Shown here one piece after another: positions 57,130 through 64,000 of a DNA stretch of 64,000 nt (position 1 is the stretch's first letter; each line of letters opens with the position of its first letter). Source of the DNA: Curtobacterium sp. GC_Cur_3 (GTDB lineage Bacteria; Actinomycetota; Actinomycetes; Actinomycetales; Microbacteriaceae); assembly GCF_026544205.1 (NCBI RefSeq), contig NZ_JALNUI010000001.1:1-64000 (forward strand), read 5' to 3'. The notes below the pieces were generated by a model. The model was not told the origin of the DNA. It made no database searches and saw only the letters and a list, made by a program, of their open reading frames with translations. The translations under genes were made by a program, and so were the position numbers.

Positions 57130-57717
57130 ATGCCCACCACGGAGATCGACACCCGGCAGCACCTGCTCGACACCGCCCAGCGTCTGATGGCCCGGAAGGG
57201 CTACACCGCGGTCGGTCTCAGCGAGGTGCTCTCGGAGGCCGGTGTCCCGAAGGGGTCGTTCTACCACTGGTTCTCCTCGAAGGAGGCTTTCGGTGAGGCG
57301 CTCATGCAGCACTACTTCACCGACTACCTCCGCTCGATGGACCGCATCGCGAGCAACACCGGCGCGACCGGCGCCGAGCAGCTGCAGGAGTACTGGCAGC
57401 GGTTCTACGACCTGCAGGCGTTCGACGACTGCCAGGGCAAGTGCCTCGTGGTGAAGCTCGCCACCGAGGTGTCCGACCTCTCCGAGCCCATGCGACGGCA
57501 ACTCGTGGACGGCACGGCCGGCATCATCGACCACCTCGAGCGCATGATCACCACCGGCACGCGAGACGGCTCCGTCCCCGTGGACGAGGACCCACGCGCA
57601 CTGGCGCAGGAGCTCTACGAGTCCTGGCTCGGCGCCAGCACCATGGCGAAGATCCAGCGGACGCCCGACGCGCTCCAGCGCGTCCTCGACCGCACGAGCG
57701 CACGCCTGCATTCCTGA
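57130..57717 (+). CDS. TetR-family regulator, NemR-like
   Basis: 195 residues. The N-terminal helix-turn-helix (LSEVLSEAGVPKGSFYHWFS) is of the NemR/AcuR type. Two cysteines, Cys101 and Cys105 (DDCQGKCLVVKLATE), fall in the region where E. coli NemR carries its redox- and electrophile-sensing cysteine, so an aldehyde or quinone signal is plausible. It has its own operator 22 bp upstream and an identical one before the downstream amidase gene, so it should repress both units and possibly the divergent aldehyde dehydrogenase. Confidence 0.9.
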   Translation: MPTTEIDTRQHLLDTAQRLMARKGYTAVGLSEVLSEAGVPKGSFYHWFSSKEAFGEALMQHYFTDYLRSMDRIASNTGATGAEQLQEYWQRFYDLQAFDDCQGKCLVVKLATEVSDLSEPMRRQLVDGTAGIIDHLERMITTGTRDGSVPVDEDPRALAQELYESWLGASTMAKIQRTPDALQRVLDRTSARLHS

Positions 57718-57779
57718 CAAACGACGCTCCAGCCCCACGAAGGTCCAACGAGCGCTTCCCCCTCACATTTCCGTCCCAC

Positions 57780-57794
57780 TAGACGACTGGTCTA
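57780..57794. promoter_or_regulatory. TetR operator TAGAC-N5-GTCTA (copy 2)
   Basis: TAGACGACTGGTCTA 22 bp before the amidase ATG, identical to copy 1 over 20 bases. It would block the amidase promoter when the regulator is bound. Confidence 0.78.
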
Positions 57795-57815
57795 CTAATC
57801 CCCGAAGGAGCCATC

Positions 57816-59219
57816 ATGGCTGACATCACGTACCTCGACGCGACCGAACTGGCCGCGCGCATCGCGTCCGGCGACCTGACATCGGTACAGGTCGTGCAGG
57901 CCCACCTCGACCGCATCGCCGCCGTCGACCCGGCGATCAACGCGATCGTCACCCTGAACGACCACGCGCTGGCCGAGGCCCAGGCGGCGGACGACGCCCT
58001 CGCGGCCGGCGACGAGGTCGGGCCGCTGCACGGCGTGCCGTTCACCGTCAAGGACTCCATCGACACCAACGGCGTCCTCACCCAGCGCGGCTCCCCGGTC
58101 TTCGAGGGCCGCACGCCGGACGAGGACGCCGTGGCCGTCGCCCGGATGAAGGCGGCCGGCGGCATCCTGCTCGCCAAGACGAACCTGCCGGAGTTCTCCT
58201 ACTCGACCGAGAGCAACAACCTCCTCTCCGGCCGGACGAACAACCCGTGGAACGTCGACCGCACCTCCGGCGGCTCGAGCGGCGGCGAGTCCGCGGCCAT
58301 CGCCGCCGGGCTGAGCCCGATCGGCATCGGCACCGACCTCGCGATCTCGGTCCGTGGTCCGGCGTCGCACACCGGCATCGCGGCCATCAAGCCCACCCAC
58401 GGCCGCATCCCGATGACGGGCATCTGGCCGCGCGTGCCGCGCCGCGACTGGCACGTCGGCCCGATGGCCCGCACCGTCCGCGACCTCGAACTCGGCTACG
58501 AGGTCATGCGAGGACCCGACGGCCAGGACGGCTTCGCCGTCACCCCGGACGCCGTCGACACCGGCACGCGCGACGCCGCTCCCGAGCACCTGCGCGTCGC
58601 GTGGTTCACGAACTCCGGACTCGGCCCGGTCGACCCGGAGGTCGCGGACACCGTCCGCCGTGCAGCGGCAGCACTTGCAGGCGCCGGCGTCCACGTCGAG
58701 GAGATCGACATCCCGACGCTCCACCACGACAACCCACTGGCACTGTTCAACAAGCAGCACGTCATGGAGCTCAAGCCCGCGATGGCAGCAGCCACCGAGG
58801 GACACGAGGACCAGCGCTTCACGATGTCCACGGCCATGCTCGCCACTCCCGACACCTCGGTCGAGGACTACGTCGCCGCGGAGCAGGGCTTCGAGCGCAT
58901 CCGCGACGCGTACGCCGAGGTGTTCACGCGGTTCGACGCGGTCCTGCTGCCGGTGCTGCCGATCCCGGCGCACGAGCACGACAGGACCGAGTTCGTCATC
59001 GACGGGCAGACCGTCGACGCCACCCACATCCAGACGTTCACCGTGCAGTTCAACATCACCGGGATGCCCGCGCTGTCGATGCGCTTCGGCACCAGCTCCG
59101 ACGGCCTGCCGATCGGCGTCCAGATCGCCGCCCCGTGGCACGCCGAGTCCACCGTCTTCGCCGTCGCGTCGCTGCTCGAGTCGCTCAGCCCGGTGCGCGA
59201 CGAGCACCCCGAGAGCTGA
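57816..59219 (+). CDS. Amidase (amidase-signature family)
   Basis: 467 residues. The Ser-cisSer-Lys triad is readable: Lys79 (PFTVKDS), Ser154 in the SGGSSGGE motif and nucleophile Ser178 (DLAISVRGPA), with the 24-residue Ser-Ser spacing of the family. It hydrolyses an amide to acid and ammonia. The residue before the nucleophile is Ile rather than the usual Gly, which may alter substrate range. The ATG has GAAGGAG upstream. It is under the NemR-like operator. Confidence 0.92.
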   Translation: MADITYLDATELAARIASGDLTSVQVVQAHLDRIAAVDPAINAIVTLNDHALAEAQAADDALAAGDEVGPLHGVPFTVKDSIDTNGVLTQRGSPVFEGRTPDEDAVAVARMKAAGGILLAKTNLPEFSYSTESNNLLSGRTNNPWNVDRTSGGSSGGESAAIAAGLSPIGIGTDLAISVRGPASHTGIAAIKPTHGRIPMTGIWPRVPRRDWHVGPMARTVRDLELGYEVMRGPDGQDGFAVTPDAVDTGTRDAAPEHLRVAWFTNSGLGPVDPEVADTVRRAAAALAGAGVHVEEIDIPTLHHDNPLALFNKQHVMELKPAMAAATEGHEDQRFTMSTAMLATPDTSVEDYVAAEQGFERIRDAYAEVFTRFDAVLLPVLPIPAHEHDRTEFVIDGQTVDATHIQTFTVQFNITGMPALSMRFGTSSDGLPIGVQIAAPWHAESTVFAVASLLESLSPVRDEHPES

Positions 59220-59244
59220 GCGGACCAGGTCAGCTCCGCACTCC

Positions 59245-59261
59245 TGCACGGCCCCCGTGCA
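59245..59261. promoter_or_regulatory. TGCAC-N7-GTGCA palindrome upstream of hydrolase gene
   Basis: A perfect palindrome 94 bp before the alpha/beta hydrolase ATG. The adjoining GTGCAGTTCTG is shared with 57038-57048. Confidence 0.55.
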
Positions 59262-59354
59262 GTTCTGTTCCTGGCGCGCTGGTCCGCCGCCCTCCTACAG
59301 TCACAGCGCTGTCGCCACCGGCGACCGCTGACCACACGAACGAGGAGCAGACCG

Positions 59355-60080
59355 ATGAACGAACCGACCGTCGTCCTGGTGCACGGAGCCTTCGCCGACG
59401 CGGCGAGCTGGACCCCGGTCACACAGGCCCTGCTCGCTGCGGGACACCGGGTGGCCGCGGTGCCGAACCACCTGCGGTCCCTCTCCGGTGACGCGGCGAG
59501 CGTCCGACGCGTCGTCGAGGCGATCGACGGACCCGTCCTGCTCGTCGGACACTCCTACGGCGGCGCCGTCATCACCGTCGCAGGGGTGGCGGAGAACGTC
59601 GTCGGGCTGGTCTACGTCGCCGCCTACACGCCCGACGAGGGCGAGAGCCCGGCCGACATGGACGCTCGGTTCCCCGCCACCTCGCTGCGCGACCACCTGG
59701 TCTCGCTCCCCACGACGGACCCGGCCAACGACCAGGACGTCGACCTGTCCGTCGCTCCCGACGCGTTCCTGCCGGTCTTCGCCGCCGGCATGGACGAGGA
59801 GACCGCAGCGGTCCTGGCCGTCTCGCAGCGGCCGTTCGCGGTGGCGGCCTACACCGAGGCGGCGTCCGCAGCGGCCTGGAAGGTGAAGCCCAGCTGGGGC
59901 ATCGTCGCGACGGCCGACCAGACCGTGCAGCCCGAGGTGGAACGCACCGGGTACCAGCGCGCCGGGTTCCGGGAGGTCATCGAGGTCGACGGTCCGCACC
60001 TGCTGATGCACACCCACCCTGCCGACGTCGTGCGCGTCGTCGTCCGGGCACTCAGCGAGACGGCCGGCCACACGGACTGA
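59355..60080 (+). CDS. Alpha/beta hydrolase (EstA/salicylate-esterase-like)
   Basis: 241 residues. The nucleophile elbow GHSYGG (Ser67), the oxyanion HGAFADAASW motif near the N-terminus, and a late His (DGPHLLMHTHP) make up the triad region. The N-terminal pattern VLVHGAFADAASWTPV is typical of small esterases of the plant-SABP2-like group. The substrate is unknown. It lies after the amidase gene with its own promoter region. Confidence 0.9.
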   Translation: MNEPTVVLVHGAFADAASWTPVTQALLAAGHRVAAVPNHLRSLSGDAASVRRVVEAIDGPVLLVGHSYGGAVITVAGVAENVVGLVYVAAYTPDEGESPADMDARFPATSLRDHLVSLPTTDPANDQDVDLSVAPDAFLPVFAAGMDEETAAVLAVSQRPFAVAAYTEAASAAAWKVKPSWGIVATADQTVQPEVERTGYQRAGFREVIEVDGPHLLMHTHPADVVRVVVRALSETAGHTD

Positions 60081-60094
60081 CGCGCGACCAGACG

Positions 60095-60140
60095 ACGGAC
60101 GGGAGGCTCGGTGCCAGCTGGCACCGAGCCTCCCGTCCGT
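60095..60140. repeat. 46-nt perfect palindrome (REP-like element, copy 3)
   Basis: The same core as copies 1 and 2 with two fewer bases on each arm. It lies between the convergent hydrolase and ndh genes, 14 bp past the hydrolase stop, where it can terminate both. Confidence 0.92.
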
Positions 60141-60152
60141 GGGTGGGACTGA

Positions 60153-61481
60153 TCAGCTCTTGCTGGCGTCCACGAAGGAGCGGCGCGGGTCGGTCTCCTT
60201 GATGAGCGAGGTCGCGTCGCGACCGGAGACGGCGCCGGTGACCCAGCCGATGACGATGCGCGCCTTGCGGTTCAGCGTCGGCATCGCGTACACGTGGTAC
60301 GAGCGGTGCGCGAGCCACGCGAACAGGTTCGTCATCTTGATGCCCTTGATGTTGGCGGCACCCTTGGCGACACCGTACGAGGCGACCGTGCCCACGGAGA
60401 CGTGGCGGTACTCCTCGAGCGGCTTGCCGGTGATCGTGGCGACCACGTTGTCCGCGGCCACGACGGCCTGGCGGACGGCGTTCTGCGCGTTCGGCGGGTA
60501 GTACGCCGGCTGCTTGTCGGCGGTCAGGTCGGGGACCTGTGCGACGTCGCCGAGGCCCCAGACGCCGGGGACGACCTCGTGGGTGTCCTCGGCCTCGACC
60601 TGGAGCTTCGCGTTCGCGGCGAGGTGGCCCTTCGGCCCGCGCGGCAGGTCCGAGGCGTCGAGGAGCGGGTTCGGCTTCACGCCGGCCGTCCAGACGAGCA
60701 GGCCGGTGGCGAACTCGTCGCCGTCGGAGAGCTTGACGACGCCGCCCTCACAGCTCGGCATGGTGGTCTTCAGGCGGACGTCGATGCCACGGGCGCGGAG
60801 GGACTCAAGGGTCCACTTCGACAGCTCGGGGCCGACCTCGGGCGCGACGCGGTCGAGCGCGTCGATGAGCACCCAGCGGGGCTGCTCGCCGGCGAGCGAC
60901 GGGTACGTTTTGATCGCGGCCTGCGAGACGTCGAACAGCTCGCCGATGGCCTCGACGCCGGTGTAGCCACCGCCGACGAAGATGCTGGTCAGCAGACGGC
61001 GACGCTCGTCGTCGTCGCGGGTGGCAGCGGCCTTCGCGATGTTGTCGAGGAGCTTCGCGCGGACGTAGGCGGCCTCCTCCACGGTCTTGAAGCCGACGCC
61101 GACCTCGTCGAGGCCGGGGGTCGGGAAGGTGCGCGTGACGGAGCCGAGCGCGACCACGAGCTGGTCGTAGCCGAGCGTGCGGTCGTCGCCGCCGGCCGTG
61201 GCGATCGACACGGTCTTGTCAGCGGAGGAGATCCCGGTGACCTTGCCCTGGATCACGCGGGTCTTGCGGAGCGCGCGACGGAGCTCCACGGTGACGTCCT
61301 TCGGGGCGATGTGACCGCCGGCGACCTCGGGCAGGAACGGCAGGTACGTGTAGTACGTGTTCTGGTCCACGAGGGTGATGCGCATCGGCACGGTCGCGGC
61401 GTGCTTCTGCAGCTGCTTGACGGTGGAGTAGCCGGCGGAGCCGCCACCGAGGACGAGGACGTGAGGGATCGAATCTGCCAT
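60153..61481 (-). CDS. ndh: Type II NADH dehydrogenase (NDH-2)
   Basis: 442 residues. Two dinucleotide folds: FAD-binding GGGSAG (12-17) and an NAD site around FVGGGYTGVEAIGEL. The quinone-side motif AQNAVRQ and a C-terminal amphipathic/membrane-associating region (about 380-430) follow. It passes electrons from NADH to menaquinone without pumping protons, at the inner face of the membrane. It is a single gene on the minus strand, ended by palindrome copy 3. Confidence 0.92.
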   Translation of the reverse strand: MADSIPHVLVLGGGSAGYSTVKQLQKHAATVPMRITLVDQNTYYTYLPFLPEVAGGHIAPKDVTVELRRALRKTRVIQGKVTGISSADKTVSIATAGGDDRTLGYDQLVVALGSVTRTFPTPGLDEVGVGFKTVEEAAYVRAKLLDNIAKAAATRDDDERRRLLTSIFVGGGYTGVEAIGELFDVSQAAIKTYPSLAGEQPRWVLIDALDRVAPEVGPELSKWTLESLRARGIDVRLKTTMPSCEGGVVKLSDGDEFATGLLVWTAGVKPNPLLDASDLPRGPKGHLAANAKLQVEAEDTHEVVPGVWGLGDVAQVPDLTADKQPAYYPPNAQNAVRQAVVAADNVVATITGKPLEEYRHVSVGTVASYGVAKGAANIKGIKMTNLFAWLAHRSYHVYAMPTLNRKARIVIGWVTGAVSGRDATSLIKETDPRRSFVDASKS

Positions 61482-61551
61482 GAGTCCGGTCTACTCGATC
61501 AAGCCTCGCAGCGTCATCATCGCCGCGCGGATCGGGCAGATCGGATGATGA

Positions 61552-61755
61552 TCAGCGACGGGTGTCGCGCAACCGCCACCAGGCGGTCTCGGCGAGCTCG
61601 AGACCCGTGTAGACGCCGTGTGCGGTGCGGCGGGACTCGACCAGGCTGAAGCGGCGGAGTCGGTAGCCGCCGCCGAAGCGGTCGATCACCGCCTCTGGGG
61701 AGGACGACTCGTCACGCTTGACGAGCCAGGTGCGGTCGTCGACCTCGACGATCAC
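61552..61755 (-). CDS. Small conserved-looking protein, start unresolved
   Basis: The readable core (VEVDDRTWLVKRDESSSPEA... to YRLRRFSLVESRR) looks like a genuine protein of at least 67 residues, starting at the GTG at 61753-61755. Homology-like sequence continues upstream in frame (RVGTIDPARAV) with no ATG or GTG before it runs into the helicase gene, so the true start may be upstream inside that gene or a rare codon. It lies directly after the helicase and is probably translationally coupled. Function unknown. Confidence 0.5.
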   Translation of the reverse strand: MIVEVDDRTWLVKRDESSSPEAVIDRFGGGYRLRRFSLVESRRTAHGVYTGLELAETAWWRLRDTRR

Positions 61756-61810
61756 GGCGCGGGCGGGGTCGATGGTGCCGACGCGGCCGTCGCGGTCGCC
61801 CCCGACCGCG

Positions 61811-63748
61811 TCACCGTCGGCCGCCGATGCGGGACCGGAGGATGTCGATCCGCTTCTGGATCTGCTCGATGCTGGCCTGCGCGACGGCGGGACCACCGCT
61901 GATGCGGCGCAGCTCGGCGTGGATCGACCCGTGCGGCTCGTTCGAGTGCCTCGACCAGATGGACACGAGGCGCTGCAGCTCCGAGCGCTGCTCCTTGATC
62001 GTCATGTACATCGGGCGGTGGGGCTCCGGCGCCTTCGGGGTGCCGTCCTTGACCGCGCGGCCCTTCGACCGCTTCGCCTGGGTCGCCTGGCGTGCACGGA
62101 GCAGGTCGCGCACCTGGTCGGGTTCGAGGAGCCCGGGGATGCCGATGAAGTCGAGTTCCTCGAGGGAGCCGATCTCGCCGCCGGTCCCGAACTCGCCGCC
62201 GTCGTAGAGGACACGGTCGAAGGAGGCCTGCGAGTCGAGGGCCTCGAAGGGCTGCATGTCGAGCAGGCTCTCGGAGGCGCGGTCCTCCTTGTTGGCCTCG
62301 GCGACCATCGCGTCCTCGGGGTTGTACATCCCGTCCTCGGCGTCCTTCGGGCGGTCGAGGGCGTGGTCGCGCTCGAGCTCGAGGGTCGCGGCGAGGGCCA
62401 TCAGCCCCGGGACGCTCGGCAGGAACACGGACGCGGTCTCGCCGCGACGACGGGCGCGCACGAAGCGGCCGATCACCTGGGCGAAGAACAGCGGCGTGCT
62501 GGCGCTCGTGGCGTACACGCCGACGCAGAGCCGGGGGACGTCGACACCTTCCGACACCATGCGGACGGCGACCATCCAGCGGGAGGTGTCCGCGGCGAAG
62601 GCGCCGATGCGGCTCGACCCGGCGGCCTCGTCGGAGAGCACGACCGTGGGCCGCTCCCCCGTGATCTGCTGCAGGATCCTGGCGTAGGCCCGTGCGGTCG
62701 TGGTGTCCGTGGCGATGACGAGCCCGCCGGCGTCGGGGACCCCGCGTCGGACCTCGGTCAGGCGCGTGTCGGCGGCCTGGAGCACGGCCGGCATCCACTC
62801 GCCCTCGGGCGAGAGCGCCGTGCGCCAGGCCTGTGCGGTGATGTCCTTCGTGACCTGCTCGCCGAGGGACGCCGACATCTCGTCGCCCATCCGGGTCTTC
62901 CAGCGCATCTGTCCGGCGTAGGCCATGAACAGGACCGGGCGGACGACGCCGTCGGCGAGGGCGCGGCCGTACCCGTAGTTGTAGTCGGAGATGGACGTGC
63001 GGATGCCCTGCTCGTCGGGGGCGTACTGCACGAACGGGATCGGCGCGGTGTCGGAGCGGAAGGGCGTGCCGGAGAGCGACAGCCGGCGGGTGGCGCCGCT
63101 GAAGGCCTCTCGGATGCCGTCGCCCCACGTCAGGGCGTCGCCGCCGTGGTGGACCTCGTCGAGGACCACGAGCGTGCGGCCGCCCTCGGTGATGCGCTTG
63201 TGGACCTCGGGGTTCATGCCGACCTGGGCGTACGTGATCGCGACGCCCTGGTAGTGCCGGCCGAACATGCCGTCGCCGTTCTTGAACATCGGGTCGATGC
63301 GGATGTTCACGCGGTCCGCGGCGTCGGCCCACTGCCGCTTCAGGTGCTCCGTCGGTGCGACGACCACGATGCGGTCGACGGTTCCGCGGGCCAGGAGCTC
63401 GGTCGCGAGACGCAACGCGAACGTGGTCTTGCCGGCACCGGGGGTCGCGGCGGCGAGGAAGTCGCGCGGCTCGGACTCGAAGTACTTCGTGAGGGCTTCG
63501 ACCTGCCAGGCGCGGAGCTTCGACGCCGTGCCCCAGGCCGCACGGTCCGGGAAGGCCGGGGACAGGTGCTCGGCGGCCGCGTTGCCCGCGATCTCCGCCA
63601 GCTCGGCCGGCGCGAGGTCGAGTTCGGGGCCCTGGCCGCCGTGCCCGTCCGCCGCTGCGCCGGCATGGTCGGCACGGACACCGCCGGGTGCGGCGGGCTG
63701 CTGGTCGTCGTACTCCGCTGCGCTCACTTCAGGCGATTCTACCGTCAC
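61811..63748 (-). CDS. DEAD/DEAH-box helicase (type III restriction/UvrB-like helicase fold)
   Basis: 645 residues. Motif I (AATPGAGKTTF), motif II (DEVHH), the Ser/Thr motif LSGTPFRSD and motif VI (QVIGRFVRARRRGE) are intact. The C-terminal about 150 residues are helical and basic. No nuclease or methylase is nearby, so it is a stand-alone helicase, probably in DNA repair. The GTG at 63746-63748 overlaps the dinB stop by 4 bp, which decides the start over a second GTG seven codons downstream. Confidence 0.88.
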   Translation of the reverse strand: MTVESPEVSAAEYDDQQPAAPGGVRADHAGAAADGHGGQGPELDLAPAELAEIAGNAAAEHLSPAFPDRAAWGTASKLRAWQVEALTKYFESEPRDFLAAATPGAGKTTFALRLATELLARGTVDRIVVVAPTEHLKRQWADAADRVNIRIDPMFKNGDGMFGRHYQGVAITYAQVGMNPEVHKRITEGGRTLVVLDEVHHGGDALTWGDGIREAFSGATRRLSLSGTPFRSDTAPIPFVQYAPDEQGIRTSISDYNYGYGRALADGVVRPVLFMAYAGQMRWKTRMGDEMSASLGEQVTKDITAQAWRTALSPEGEWMPAVLQAADTRLTEVRRGVPDAGGLVIATDTTTARAYARILQQITGERPTVVLSDEAAGSSRIGAFAADTSRWMVAVRMVSEGVDVPRLCVGVYATSASTPLFFAQVIGRFVRARRRGETASVFLPSVPGLMALAATLELERDHALDRPKDAEDGMYNPEDAMVAEANKEDRASESLLDMQPFEALDSQASFDRVLYDGGEFGTGGEIGSLEELDFIGIPGLLEPDQVRDLLRARQATQAKRSKGRAVKDGTPKAPEPHRPMYMTIKEQRSELQRLVSIWSRHSNEPHGSIHAELRRISGGPAVAQASIEQIQKRIDILRSRIGGRR

Positions 63749-64000
63749 CCGATGTCCTGCCGAGCATGTGGCGGTCGCTGCTGAGATGCACCGCGGACGA
63801 GCGATGCCGGTCGCAGCACGCCGGCACCGAAGCGGGCGGTGACGGCGTCGACGGTCGTCTCGGTCTCCCGCCACGGCGCGTCGTCGTCCCACAGGGCGTT
63901 GCTCGCCGCGGTCGGGACGAGGTTCTCCCCGCGGACACCGATGAGCCGGATGCGGTTGCCCGGCTTGTGCAGCACGTCGTAGAGCTCGACGGCCTCGAGG
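63745..64000 (-). CDS. dinB: DNA polymerase IV (DinB), 3' part only
   Basis: Only the last about 84 codons are in the window; the gene continues past its edge. The end of the little-finger domain (GNRIRLIGVRGENL, then a conserved acidic/aromatic segment DDDAPWRETE and a C-terminal tail) matches actinobacterial Y-family DNA polymerase IV. It is an error-prone translesion polymerase. Co-translation with the downstream helicase suggests a shared DNA-damage role. Confidence 0.8.
   Translation of the reverse strand, partial: LEAVELYDVLHKPGNRIRLIGVRGENLVPTAASNALWDDDAPWRETETTVDAVTARFGAGVLRPASLVRGASQQRPPHARQDIG

Noticed and set aside
61811-63748. Type III restriction subunit
   Set aside because: Helicase motifs are present but there is no nuclease domain or adjacent methyltransferase gene.

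Overview
The window is a high-GC actinobacterial chromosome segment. The gene content (PafBC, HelY, RbpA, MshC, type 2 NADH dehydrogenase, Lnt, WYL regulators) and the gene order point to Microbacteriaceae, and Curtobacterium or a close relative is my best guess. That taxonomic call is inference from gene content and codon style; no 16S gene is present. Almost all genes have Actinobacteria-like GC-rich codons. The exception is about 1.9-2.4 kb, which is visibly more AT-rich.

Layout. 1-3.8 kb is a decayed accessory patch. It holds two orphan genes, a phosphoribosyltransferase, a frameshifted serine-resolvase relic, a small AT-rich membrane-protein gene with its own terminator, a 3' fragment of a polyprenol-phosphate mannose synthase gene and a 38-nt fossil of a TetR gene. 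3.8-7.2 kb (minus strand) is an acyl-CoA synthetase gene broken by one amber codon, preceded by two paralogous TetR-type regulators. The first of these carries an N-terminal degenerate BLUF-like domain. 7.3-20.8 kb (minus strand) is one long array: oligopeptide-binding lipoprotein, two permeases, two ATPases, an M55 D-aminopeptidase, an isoaspartyl peptidase/asparaginase, an RpiR-type regulator, an SDR, a DUF885 hydrolase, a KPR-type reductase and a zinc alcohol dehydrogenase. It reads as a system for import and degradation of peptides with unusual (D- or isoaspartyl) bonds. Short tandem repeats sit at the 5' ends of many of its genes, a palindromic candidate operator lies upstream, and a double hairpin separates the lipoprotein gene from the permeases.

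20.9-28 kb holds a GNAT acetyltransferase, a small acidic protein, a drug-resistance-type UvrA paralogue, VOC and NUDIX proteins, an SDR, an NfeD/SPFH membrane pair and rbpA. 28.2-43.3 kb is housekeeping: lnt, helY, tatC, pafC, pafB, a double-FKBP lipoprotein, trmI, a HAD phosphatase, PAC2, mshC, uppP, an M20 peptidase and tRNA-Leu(GAG). Two genes expected from the Mycobacterium gene order, ppm1 next to lnt/rbpA and tatA between pafC and tatC, are not found where expected.

43.6-60 kb is a second accessory-metabolism region. It has a formaldehyde-dehydrogenase-like ADH with an orphan membrane protein, a divergent SDR/XRE regulator pair, a LysR regulator, an NmrA-like protein, fumarase, malic enzyme, an SDR, a FUSC-type exporter, an aldehyde dehydrogenase, a NemR-like TetR, an amidase and an alpha/beta hydrolase. 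Two shared palindromes, TAGAC-N5-GTCTA (two copies) and TGCAC-N7-GTGCA (three copies), tie several of these units together. 60-64 kb holds ndh, a small orphan, a DEAD/DEAH helicase and the 3' end of dinB.

A family of 46-54 nt perfect palindromes occurs between genes at 39.5, 45.4 and 60.1 kb, with degenerate relatives at 21.7 and 33.2 kb.
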